Part shown: positions 15,979 through 25,057 of the stretch, one piece after another | How the letters are laid out: each line of letters starts with the position of its first letter | Numbering within the stretch: position 1 is the stretch's first letter | NCBI RefSeq assembly: GCF_024436055.1 | Contig: NZ_JANFNH010000063.1 | Location: 1 to 33,508 of the forward strand | Origin: Streptantibioticus rubrisoli | GTDB lineage: Bacteria > Actinomycetota > Actinomycetes > Streptomycetales > Streptomycetaceae | Direction: 5' to 3' | Length of the DNA: 33,508 bases | Program-made: the position numbers and the translations under genes | Notes under the pieces: generated by a model | Databases searched by the model: none | What the model was told of the DNA's origin: nothing | The model's input: only the letters and a program-made list of their open reading frames with translations

Positions 15979-16911
15979 GTGATCGAAGCACGCCATCTCC
16001 GGGTACTCCGCGCGGTGTCCCGAAGCGGCTCCTTCTCCGCCGCCGCACGTGAACTCGGCTGCACCCAGCCCGCGGTGAGCCAGCAGATGAAGGCGCTGGA
16101 GCAGTCCGCGGGCACACCGCTGCTGATCCGTGCCGGGCGGGAGATGCGGCTGACGGAGGCGGGCGAGGCGCTCACCCGGCACGCCGCCGGGATCCTCGCC
16201 GGGCTGACCGCGGCCGAGGAGGAGGTCGCCGCCATCGCCGGGCTGCGTGCCGGGCGGGTGCGGATGGTCTCCTTCCCCTCGGGCAGTTCGACGATCGTGC
16301 CCGGCGCGGTCGCGGAGATGCGCGCCGCCCACCCGGGAACGCAGGTCTCGCTGGAGGAGGCCGAGCCGCCGCAGTCCATAGAGATGGTGCGCGGTGGCGA
16401 CTGCGAGGTGGCGCTCGCCTTCCGCTATCTCGACGTGCCCGCCGAGGCCGCCGAGACGGAATGGGCTGACCTGGTGGTGCGGCCGTTGCTCACCGACCGC
16501 CTGGTCGGCCTGGTGCCGGCCGGACACCGGCTGGCTCGGGCGGCCACCACGAGCGGCCCGGTGGAGATCGCCGAGCTCGCCGACGAGCAGTGGATCGCGG
16601 GCTGCCCGCGCTGCCGTCGCCATCTGGTGGAGGTGTGTGAGGACGCGGGCTTCACCCCGCGGATCGACTTCGCCACCGACGACTATCCGGCCGTGGCGGG
16701 CCTGGTCGGCGCCGGGCTCGGCGTCGCGATGCTGCCGGAGCTGGCGTTGCAGTCGGTACGCCCCAAGGGGGTCGCCGTCGTCGAGACGGCACCGGCGGTG
16801 CGTCGTGAGGTCGTCGCCCTGACGCTGCCCGACCTGGAGCAGGTGCCCGCTGTGAACGCGATGCTCACGCATCTGGAGACCGTCGCCGCCCGCGCCCTGG
16901 CCACTGTCTGA
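15979..16911 (+). CDS. LysR-family transcriptional regulator
   Basis: 310-aa regulator. The winged HTH is at the N-terminus: ARHLRVLRAVSRSGSFSAAARELGCTQPAVSQQMKALEQ in outline, followed by the linker helix and LTEAGEAL. The effector domain covers about 85-300 (VRMVSFPSGSSTIVPGAV; AGCPRCRRHLVEVCEDAGF; AGLGVAMLPELAL). CPRC plus a further Cys at the effector site could sense redox or metal, which is only a guess. The GTG at 15979 is preferred to the ATG at 15961 because a TTGACA/TATGGT promoter places the transcript start exactly there. It is divergent from the MOSC gene, the usual layout for a LysR target. Confidence 0.9.
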   Translation: MIEARHLRVLRAVSRSGSFSAAARELGCTQPAVSQQMKALEQSAGTPLLIRAGREMRLTEAGEALTRHAAGILAGLTAAEEEVAAIAGLRAGRVRMVSFPSGSSTIVPGAVAEMRAAHPGTQVSLEEAEPPQSIEMVRGGDCEVALAFRYLDVPAEAAETEWADLVVRPLLTDRLVGLVPAGHRLARAATTSGPVEIAELADEQWIAGCPRCRRHLVEVCEDAGFTPRIDFATDDYPAVAGLVGAGLGVAMLPELALQSVRPKGVAVVETAPAVRREVVALTLPDLEQVPAVNAMLTHLETVAARALATV

Positions 16912-17064
16912 CCGGCGGGAGCGATGGACTCCGGCCGGTTACCCCGGATGGGTGATTCGAGGCTGCCGCACGGGTGAATCGGCTCCGTCGGACGCGTTAG
17001 GCCAAAGGGCGCACAAAATCTCGTCCCGATCACTCGAGCCGGCGTGGCGGTCATCTCTCGCGCG

Positions 17065-17148
17065 GTGCCCCCGGACGCACGGGGCACCTCAACGCGCCGT
17101 GTGGCGCGCCTGGTTCGGCTGGTCCCACGAGGCCCCGTCCCACGGGGC
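17065..17148. terminator. Convergent terminator hairpins between lysR and whiD
   Basis: GTGCCCC (17065-17071) pairs with GGGGCAC (17081-17087). GCCCCGT-CCC-ACGGGGC (17132-17148) is a second perfect stem with a 3-nt loop. Both lie in the 267-bp gap between two converging genes. There are no T-runs, as is common in this GC-rich group. Confidence 0.6.
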
Positions 17149-17178
17149 GGGTCCGCGGCGGGACGCAGAAGCGTTCCT

Positions 17179-17484
17179 TCAGTTGCTGGGACTACTGATC
17201 AGCCGGTTCCGCGAACGGCCCATCATCTCCTCGCGCTCGTCCTCGGTGAGTCCGCCCCAGACGCCGTACGGCTCACGCACCGCCAGCGCGTGAGCCGCAC
17301 ACGCCGCCCGCACCGGGCAGCGCATGCACACCTCCTTGGCGGCGGCCTCGCGGGAGCTGCGGGCAGCGCCCCGTTCGCCCTCCGGGTGGAAGAACAGCGA
17401 ACTGTCGACGCCGCGGCAGGCAGCCACCAGTTGCCAGTCCCAAAGGTCGGCGTTGGGGCCAGGGAGTCGGGAGAAATCTGCCAT
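17179..17484 (-). CDS. whiD: WhiB-family developmental regulator WhiD
   Basis: 101-aa iron-sulfur transcription factor. The four cluster cysteines are C23, C53, C56 and C62 (C-Xn-CMRCPVRAAC). GVWGGLTEDERE is the turn that contacts sigma region 4, and SRNRL is the basic tail. The start MADFSRLPGPNADLWDW and the C-terminus match Streptomyces WhiD, required for late spore maturation; the mycobacterial orthologue is WhiB3. The ATG is preceded by GAGGGGA. Neighbouring bldM, transcribed divergently, is the expected arrangement. The [4Fe-4S] cluster is expected to react with O2 and NO. Strong assignment. Confidence 0.93.
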   Translation of the reverse strand: MADFSRLPGPNADLWDWQLVAACRGVDSSLFFHPEGERGAARSSREAAAKEVCMRCPVRAACAAHALAVREPYGVWGGLTEDEREEMMGRSRNRLISSPSN

Positions 17485-17570
17485 CGCTCATCCCCTCGGA
17501 AGGTCTGCCTACGGGACGTGCGGCCCGCGGCCGTGCTCATCCGGACACATTCACCGTGTAACTGGATGTA

Positions 17571-17599
17571 AATATGACTGATTGCCAATCTAGTCTCAA
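17571..17599 (-). promoter_or_regulatory. Candidate whiD promoter
   Basis: On the minus strand TTGAGA (17599-17594), 17-bp spacer, CATATT (17576-17571). It lies in an AT-rich stretch and would give an 80-nt leader. The -10 match is imperfect, and other whiD promoters may exist. Confidence 0.35.
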
Positions 17600-17885
17600 C
17601 ATCCCCATCTGGTAAAAAAAGCCGCCAAATAGTTCAAAATCGGGCACTAGCCCAGGTGTCGGGCTCGACGTCGGCCTCTGGACCGTTCCGCCGTCCGGGG
17701 TGTGTGAGGCCCGAGGCGCCCGGGAGTGTCCGGGTGGCGGGTGTGGTCGGCGGAGCCGGCGTGGACGCGTTCGGGGCACGCGCCCGTAGCGCTCCGCCGG
17801 TTGGTGTGGTGCAACGGTTGGTGGGCCACTGCGCCGCTCCGTGTTGTGCCGATCACGTAGAGTGTCGAGGACGGCTGCCAGACTC

Positions 17886-17913
17886 CGTAACTCTTTCGAG
17901 TGAGCGTCGTTGA
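17886..17913 (+). promoter_or_regulatory. sigma-BldN-type promoter of bldM
   Basis: CGTAAC (17886-17891), 16-bp spacer, CGTTGA (17908-17913). This is an exact match to the -35/-10 pair I know for the developmental sigma factor BldN, whose known targets include bldM and the chaplin and rodlin genes. The start would be near 17920, leaving a leader of about 116 nt. In the rest of the 551-bp whiD-bldM gap I see only the AT-rich stretch, a weak TAGAGT (17858-17863) and the short upstream ORF. Confidence 0.85.
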
Positions 17914-18006
17914 GAGTGCGGAGGTGGTTGGACGGCGAGGCAATCGGGCAAGTGCCCCACGCCGTCAGCCCACCGGTGACGATTCGTACCAGCCTGGAGG
18001 CTCAAC

Positions 18007-18039
18007 GTGACGCGGATCAGCTACGGAGGGCGGTCATGA
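18007..18039 (+). CDS. Possible 10-codon upstream ORF overlapping bldM start
   Basis: GTG 18007 opens [10 protein letters not shown] and stops at TGA 18037-18039, which overlaps the bldM ATG (ATGA). GGAGG at 17996-18000, 6 nt before the GTG, is a strong ribosome-binding site of its own, and the bldM ribosome-binding site (GGAGGG, 18025-18030) lies inside it. It may couple or tune bldM translation. Expression is unproven. Confidence 0.4.
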   Translation: MTRISYGGRS

Positions 18040-18647
18040 CATCCGTCCTCGTCTGCGACGACTCCCCGCTCGCCCGAGAAGCGCTTCGCCGTGCGGTCGC
18101 GACCGTGCCCGGCGTCGAGCGTGTGACGACGGCGGCCAACGGCGAGGAAGTCCTCCGCCGCTGGGGCGCCGACCGTTCCGACCTCATCCTTATGGATGTG
18201 CGGATGCCCGGCCTCGGTGGCGTCGAAACCGTGCGTCGGCTGCTGTCCGCGGACCCCGGCGCGCGCATCATCATGCTGACCGTCGCGGAGGACCTCGACG
18301 GGGTGGCGCTGGCGGTCGCCGCAGGTGCCCGCGGCTATCTGCACAAGGACGCCTCGCGCGCCGAACTGCGGGCCACCGTCACCCAGGCGCTGGCCGACCC
18401 CACCTGGCGGCTCGCACCGCGCAGGCTGCGCTCGGCCGAGATGGGTGCCGCGCCCACGCTGACCGCGCGGGAGATCCAGGTACTGGAGGGCATGAGTCAC
18501 GGCCGCTCCAACGCGGAGATCGGCCGCGAGCTGTTCCTGTCCGAGGACACGGTCAAGACCCATGCCCGGCGCCTGTTCAAGAAGCTGGGAGCGTCCGACC
18601 GGGCGCACGCCGTGGCCCTCGGATTCCGCTGGGGCCTGGTGCGCTGA
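18036..18647 (+). CDS. bldM: Developmental response regulator BldM
   Basis: 203-aa orphan response regulator controlling aerial hyphae and sporulation genes. Receiver domain 1-120 with D8/D9, Asp54 in [10 protein letters not shown] and Lys104-region HKDAS; LuxR-type HTH about 140-200 ([23 protein letters not shown], then [14 protein letters not shown]). The sequence agrees along its full length with Streptomyces BldM as I know it. BldM is reported to act without Asp54 phosphorylation, as a homodimer or with WhiI. ATG 18036 has GGAGGG 5 nt upstream. It is driven by a sigma-BldN-type promoter and is divergent from whiD, whose product also serves sporulation. Confidence 0.96.
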   Translation: MTSVLVCDDSPLAREALRRAVATVPGVERVTTAANGEEVLRRWGADRSDLILMDVRMPGLGGVETVRRLLSADPGARIIMLTVAEDLDGVALAVAAGARGYLHKDASRAELRATVTQALADPTWRLAPRRLRSAEMGAAPTLTAREIQVLEGMSHGRSNAEIGRELFLSEDTVKTHARRLFKKLGASDRAHAVALGFRWGLVR

Positions 18648-19353
18648 GGTCCGCGCCGTGCGCCGCCAACGGGGGAGGCCGCCCCGCCGGAACCCGGCCC
18701 TCCGCCGAGCCGCCGAGCACCCCGCCCGAGCGTTCGGCACCCGGCGGCGCCCGCCCCGACCATCCCGCGCAAGGCCGGGTCCCGGTGCGGCACCGGGGAC
18801 CGGTCAGGGACCGGACCGCGGCGTGAAGTTCCGGATGCCCGCGCGAGGACGCATGCTTGAGGGTATGGACTTCCTCGGGGACCGGCGAGCGGGGCTGCGC
18901 GCAGCGCCTCCGGCAGCGACGGTGGTGGGCGACGGACGGGCGGGGCAGTGTGCGGCGGTTCCGCCAGGGGTTGTGGTGGCGGCATCCTCGCCAGCGGCCA
19001 GCGGCGATCGGAGCGGCCAGGGTTCGGCGCTTCGGGCGGCGGGAACGGTACTGGAGCCGTCGGCACCAGCGGACAAGGGCGCGCGGGAGGGAAACGGGGT
19101 GCGCGACATCACGGCAGCGGGCGCACCACCCCAGGACGTCGACGCGCCCCCGCACCAGGCGCCGCGCGGCGATGGCGCCCCGCCGCGCGCCCAGGGTGTT
19201 CCGCCTCACGTTCCACCGCCCGCCGAGGGCGACGCCGCGACGCACAACTCGGCCGCCCCACCGGCCGATTCGGGCGCACCGGCGCAGGACGCTCCGGCGC
19301 ACGACGCGGAATGCGGTGCCCCGAACGCTCCGTCGGCAAGGCACCATGGACCG
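18648..19353. other. 706-bp gap before the sigma gene, open in the sigma frame
   Basis: No independent gene is recognised. The sigma frame is open throughout and has an ATG at 18853 ([11 protein letters not shown]) behind a weak GAGGA. By eye about 40 of the 167 codons from there to 19354 end in A or T, far more than in neighbouring genes, and the product would be Pro/Ala/Asp-rich and disordered. It is either a long leader with the sigma promoter or a disordered N-terminal extension. Confidence 0.5.
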
Positions 19354-21677
<2,324 letters not shown>

Positions 21678-21694
21678 CCCCCGTCCGACCGACG

Positions 21695-21729
21695 GTGAGC
21701 CCGCGTCCCGTGAAGGGCCGCGGGCTCAC
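21695..21729 (+). terminator. Hairpin between guaB and guaB3-like gene
   Basis: GTGAGCCCGCG (21695-21705) and CGCGGGCTCAC (21719-21729) form a perfect 11-bp stem with a 13-nt loop. It could terminate guaB or limit read-through into the next gene. Confidence 0.7.
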
Positions 21730-21780
21730 GCCTGCCGTCTCGGGGATACTGGACGAGCAGGCCACGAAGAAAGGCGAACA

Positions 21781-22905
21781 GTGACTGAGATCGAGATCGG
21801 GCGGGGCAAGCGCGGCCGCAGGGCCTACGCATTCGACGACATCGCCGTCGTCCCGAGTCGGCGCACCCGGGACCCCAAGGAGGTCTCGATCGCCTGGCAG
21901 ATCGACGCCTACCGCTTTGAGCTGCCGTTCCTGGCCGCGCCGATGGACTCGGTGGTCTCCCCGGAGACCGCGATCCGCATCGGCAAGCTCGGCGGCCTCG
22001 GGGTGCTCAACCTGGAGGGCCTGTGGACGCGCTACGAGGACCCCGAGCCGCTGCTGGCCGAGATCGCCGAGCTGGACGACAAGTCCGCCACCCGGCGGTT
22101 GCAGGAGATCTACGCGGCCCCGATCCGTGAGGACCTGATCGGCCAGCGCATCAAGGAGGTGCGCGACGCGGGCGTGGTCACCGCCGCCGCGCTCTCGCCG
22201 CAGCGCACCGCGCAGTTCTCCAAGGCCGTGGTGGACGCGGGCGTGGACCTGTTCGTGATCCGCGGCACCACTGTGTCGGCCGAACATGTCTCGAGCTCGC
22301 ACGAGCCGCTCAACCTCAAGCAGTTCATCTACGAGTTGGACGTGCCGGTCATCGTCGGCGGGTGCGCCACGTACACCGCCGCGCTGCACCTGATGCGCAC
22401 CGGTGCCGCTGGTGTCCTGGTCGGCTTCGGCGGCGGCGCCGCGCACACCACGCGCAACGTACTCGGCATTCAGGTGCCGATGGCCACCGCGGTCGCCGAC
22501 GTGGCGGCGGCCCGCCGGGACTACATGGACGAGTCCGGCGGCCGGTATGTGCACGTCATCGCGGACGGCGGCTTCGGGGCCAGCGGTGACCTGCCGAAGG
22601 CGTTCGCCTGCGGTGCGGACGCGGTGATGATGGGCTCGCCGCTGGCGCGTGCCACCGACGCGCCGGGGCGTGGCTTCCACTGGGGCATGGAGGCGGTGCA
22701 CGAGGAGCTGCCGCGCGGCAAGCGGATGAACCTCGGCGCGGCCGGGACCACCGAGGAGATCCTGCTCGGCCCCTCGCACGCCCCGGACGGCTCGATGAAC
22801 TTCTTCGGCGCGCTGCGCCGTGCGATGGCGACCACCGGCTACTCGGAGCTGAAGGAGTTCCAGCGGGTCGAGGTCATGGTCGCGCCCTCGGTGGCGCACC
22901 GCTGA
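21781..22905 (+). CDS. guaB3: GuaB3-type IMP dehydrogenase/GMP reductase family protein
   Basis: 374-aa IMPDH-related TIM-barrel protein without CBS domains, starting at GTG 21781 behind AAAGG. Family features are FDDIAVVPSRRTRDPKEV, LAAPMDSVVSPE, VGGCATYTAALHLM, VIADGGFGASGDLPKAFACGADAVMMGSPLA. The catalytic-loop sequence is GFGGGAAHTTR, so the position of the catalytic Cys in GuaB (SICTTR) is His222. GuaB3 of cyanobacteria has been described as a GMP reductase and, as I recall, keeps a Cys; whether this His form is an enzyme is open. It probably joins purine balance with guaB. NCBI-style annotation would be 'GuaB3 family IMP dehydrogenase-related protein'. Confidence 0.9.
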   Translation: MTEIEIGRGKRGRRAYAFDDIAVVPSRRTRDPKEVSIAWQIDAYRFELPFLAAPMDSVVSPETAIRIGKLGGLGVLNLEGLWTRYEDPEPLLAEIAELDDKSATRRLQEIYAAPIREDLIGQRIKEVRDAGVVTAAALSPQRTAQFSKAVVDAGVDLFVIRGTTVSAEHVSSSHEPLNLKQFIYELDVPVIVGGCATYTAALHLMRTGAAGVLVGFGGGAAHTTRNVLGIQVPMATAVADVAAARRDYMDESGGRYVHVIADGGFGASGDLPKAFACGADAVMMGSPLARATDAPGRGFHWGMEAVHEELPRGKRMNLGAAGTTEEILLGPSHAPDGSMNFFGALRRAMATTGYSELKEFQRVEVMVAPSVAHR

Positions 22906-22928
22906 CGCACCGCTGGTACCACGGACAC

Positions 22929-22966
22929 AGGGGCGGTCCCGGACTTCGGAGTCCGGGGCCGCCCCT
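22929..22966. terminator. Bidirectional terminator after guaB3-like gene
   Basis: AGGGGCGGTCCCGGACT (22929-22945), loop TCGG, AGTCCGGGGCCGCCCCT (22950-22966): 17 pairs with one T-G wobble, followed by TTCG. It lies between convergent genes and can serve both. Confidence 0.9.
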
Positions 22967-22987
22967 TTCGTGTGTGCGGCACCGGCC

Positions 22988-23563
22988 TCAGCGGTTGCGG
23001 CCCACCCGGCGGGTGACGGCCCAGCCTTCGAGGCCCGCTATGCCGAAGAACAGGAAGTCCTTGGCGTCCAGGCTGTGCTGCCAGGCCTTCAACAAGTCAC
23101 CGAACTGGCCGAAGAACAGGTGGAAGAACGACAGCTCCGGATCCATGTGGCTGGCGAGCCAGGCGATCCCGACGAGCTGGCCGAGCCAGACCGCGAGCAG
23201 GGAGAAGACGATGCCGAGCACCGGCAGTACGCCGTTGCGCCCGCCCGCCTTGCCCATCGCGGCGCCGATCAGGAGGCCGACGGCGAGCGCCACGTACCCG
23301 ATCTCGTGGTTGGTGAACCGGATGATGGCGGCGTACAGCAGCGCGGCGCCCAGTGCCGTGCCGAGCCCGGCGAGCACGCCCGCGCCGACGTTGTCCGGGC
23401 GCGGCGGTATGGCCGCCACGGGCGGCACCGGCGATGCCGCGTACGGGTTGGCGGCGGGCGGCGGGTAGCCGCCGGGCGCCGGGGCCTGGGGCTGCGGCTG
23501 CTGTCCGTAACCCGGTTGGGCGTACGGGTTGTTGCTGGATGGCTGCTGCCAGGGCTGGCTCAT
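22988..23563 (-). CDS. Small membrane protein with Pro/Gln-rich N-terminus
   Basis: 191-aa protein. Residues 1-57 are Pro/Gln/Ala/Tyr-rich and disordered (MSQPWQQPSSNNPYAQPGYG, then PQPQAPAPGGYPPP), the usual cytosolic tail of many Streptomyces membrane proteins. Three hydrophobic segments follow, about 60-81 (GAGVLAGLGTALGAALLYAAII), 87-104 (IGYVALAVGLLIGAAMGKA) and 112-136 (GVLPVLGIVFSLLAVWLGQLVGIAW), then an amphipathic stretch and a basic C-terminus. No catalytic motif is seen, and function is unknown. ATG 23563 has GGGGGA upstream, and a TTGAGC/TAGCCT promoter lies 35-65 bp before it. It ends at the strong shared terminator. Confidence 0.82.
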   Translation of the reverse strand: MSQPWQQPSSNNPYAQPGYGQQPQPQAPAPGGYPPPAANPYAASPVPPVAAIPPRPDNVGAGVLAGLGTALGAALLYAAIIRFTNHEIGYVALAVGLLIGAAMGKAGGRNGVLPVLGIVFSLLAVWLGQLVGIAWLASHMDPELSFFHLFFGQFGDLLKAWQHSLDAKDFLFFGIAGLEGWAVTRRVGRNR

Positions 23564-23597
23564 GGTGTTGTCCCCCGTGAGTGAGATTTTCGGCCAG

Positions 23598-23628
23598 AGG
23601 CTAGCAGTCAGCTCTGACAGTGGCTCAA
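23598..23628 (-). promoter_or_regulatory. Candidate promoter for the small membrane protein
   Basis: On the minus strand TTGAGC (23628-23623), 19-bp spacer, TAGCCT (23603-23598), followed by a leader of about 28 nt with a GGGGGA ribosome-binding site. The spacer is slightly long. Confidence 0.45.
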
Positions 23629-23715
23629 CAGCGCTGGTGTAGGGGCCAGGTAAGGCGTTGAGCCGACTGCCGCTCAGGGGGCAAATGAATACGACTACGG
23701 CAATACTTAGTGTTT

Positions 23716-24957
23716 ATGGCGCAAAAGAAGACGTTCTCCGGTCGTGACATGGGTATCGACCTCGGCACCGCCAACACGTTGGTGTACGTCCGAGGGCAGG
23801 GAGTCGTGCTCAACGAACCGTCAGTGGTGGCCGTCAACGCGGTCAGCGGCGAGGTGGTCAGCGTTGGCACCGAGGCGAAGTCCACCATTGGCCGAACGCC
23901 GATCCACATCGTGGCGGTGCGTCCGCTGCGCGACGGCGTGATAGCCGACTTCGAGATGGCCGAGCGGATGCTCGCCCACTTCATCCGCAAGGTGACGGGC
24001 AACCGGCGCTACGCGCGCCCCCGGGTGGTGGTCTGCGTGCCGTCGGGCATCACCGGTGTCGAGCGGCGCGCGGTCATCGAGGCCGCGACCAACGCGGGCG
24101 CCCGTCAGGTGCATCTGATCGAGGAGCCGATGGCGGCCGCCATAGGCGCCGGGCTACCGGTGAACGACCCCATAGGCTCCATGGTGGTGGACATCGGCGG
24201 CGGAACCACCGAGGTGGCGGTGGTCTCGCTGGGCGGCATCGTGGCGGCCCGCTCGGTGCGCACCGCGGGCGATGCGATCGACGCCGCGATCATGGCGTAC
24301 GTACGGCGCGAGCACTCGCTGATCATCGGTGAGCGCACCGCCGAAGAGGTCAAGATGGCCATGGGCTCGGCCGCTCCGGTGACCTCCTGGTCGGACCGGG
24401 TGCGTCGGCTCGACCACCAGTTGGACCCGGAACTCGATCGGGAACTCGACCGGGAGTTGGACCGGGAACTGACCCAGCGGTTCGACGGAGGCCCCTCGGT
24501 GGGCGCCGCCGAGCAGGACGAACGCGGCGCCGAGTCGGAAGGCGAAGCCGAGATCACCCAGGCCGTGCCCCGCGCCGACGGCTGCCTGGTGCGCGGGCGG
24601 GACCAGGTCAGCGGGTTGCCGAAAACCTTGCAACTCGACGCCGAGCAGGTGCGGCACGCGATCAGTGAGCCGGTGGACGCCATCGTGGACGCGGTGCGGC
24701 ACACCCTCGACCTGTGCCCGCCCGAGCTGGCGGGCGACATCATGGACCGCGGCATCGTGCTCACCGGTGGCGGTGCGCTGCTGCGCGGTCTGGACGAGCG
24801 GCTGCGCACCGAGTTGCAGATGCCGGTCGTCATCGCCGACCGGCCGCTGGACTGCGTGGCGATCGGCACCGGCAAGTGCGTTGAGGACTACGGGTCGTTG
24901 AAGCGGGTGCTGGACGCCTCGCCGCCCTCGTACACCCACACCGTGGCGAGGGTCTGA
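23716..24957 (+). CDS. MreB/Mbl-like actin homologue with charged repetitive insertion
   Basis: 413-aa actin-fold ATPase of the MreB family. Nucleotide motifs are present: phosphate 1 MGIDLGTANTLVYV (12-25), phosphate 2 VVDIGGGTTEVAVV (157-170), adenosine GIVLTGGGALLRGL (346-359), plus VVVCVPSGITGVERRAV and IEEPMAAAIG. Between about 220 and 290 there is an insertion absent from ordinary MreB: QLDPELDRELDRELDRELTQ, then an acidic Glu/Gly stretch, just before GRDQVSGLPKT. It replaces a short loop, so the protein is longer than the usual 340-350 aa. mreC, mreD and rod-type PBP genes are absent here. ATG 23716 (or GTG 23710) lies below AATACT, perhaps leaderless. MreB in Streptomyces works in spore wall formation; this paralogue's role is unknown. 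Confidence 0.88.
   Translation: MAQKKTFSGRDMGIDLGTANTLVYVRGQGVVLNEPSVVAVNAVSGEVVSVGTEAKSTIGRTPIHIVAVRPLRDGVIADFEMAERMLAHFIRKVTGNRRYARPRVVVCVPSGITGVERRAVIEAATNAGARQVHLIEEPMAAAIGAGLPVNDPIGSMVVDIGGGTTEVAVVSLGGIVAARSVRTAGDAIDAAIMAYVRREHSLIIGERTAEEVKMAMGSAAPVTSWSDRVRRLDHQLDPELDRELDRELDRELTQRFDGGPSVGAAEQDERGAESEGEAEITQAVPRADGCLVRGRDQVSGLPKTLQLDAEQVRHAISEPVDAIVDAVRHTLDLCPPELAGDIMDRGIVLTGGGALLRGLDERLRTELQMPVVIADRPLDCVAIGTGKCVEDYGSLKRVLDASPPSYTHTVARV
24409..24468 (+). repeat. 12-bp tandem repeat inside the MreB-like gene
   Basis: Five 12-bp units starting at 24409, 24421, 24433, 24445 and 24457, for example CTCGATCGGGAA, CTCGACCGGGAG and TTGGACCGGGAA, encode LDHQ-LDPE-LDRE-LDRE-LDRE. The units match at both DNA and protein level, so expansion by slippage is likely. 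Confidence 0.85.
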
Positions 24958-25057
24958 CGGCGCTGCGCGGCCCGGTGCCCGCGGCAAGTGACGCGAGCGG
25001 TCCTCGCGCGTTGAGTGGAGCAGACGACGGCGAACACGGACGGGGGTACGTGGCCAG

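Noticed and set aside
17521-17570. BldM or WhiA binding site around GGACACATTCACCGTGTAAC
   Set aside because: Only a loose ACAC...GTGT symmetry and one GACAC; not enough to name a regulator.
17848-17863. WhiG-type promoter (GCCGATCA) before bldM
   Set aside because: No TAAA at the right distance upstream, and bldM is known to depend on BldN.
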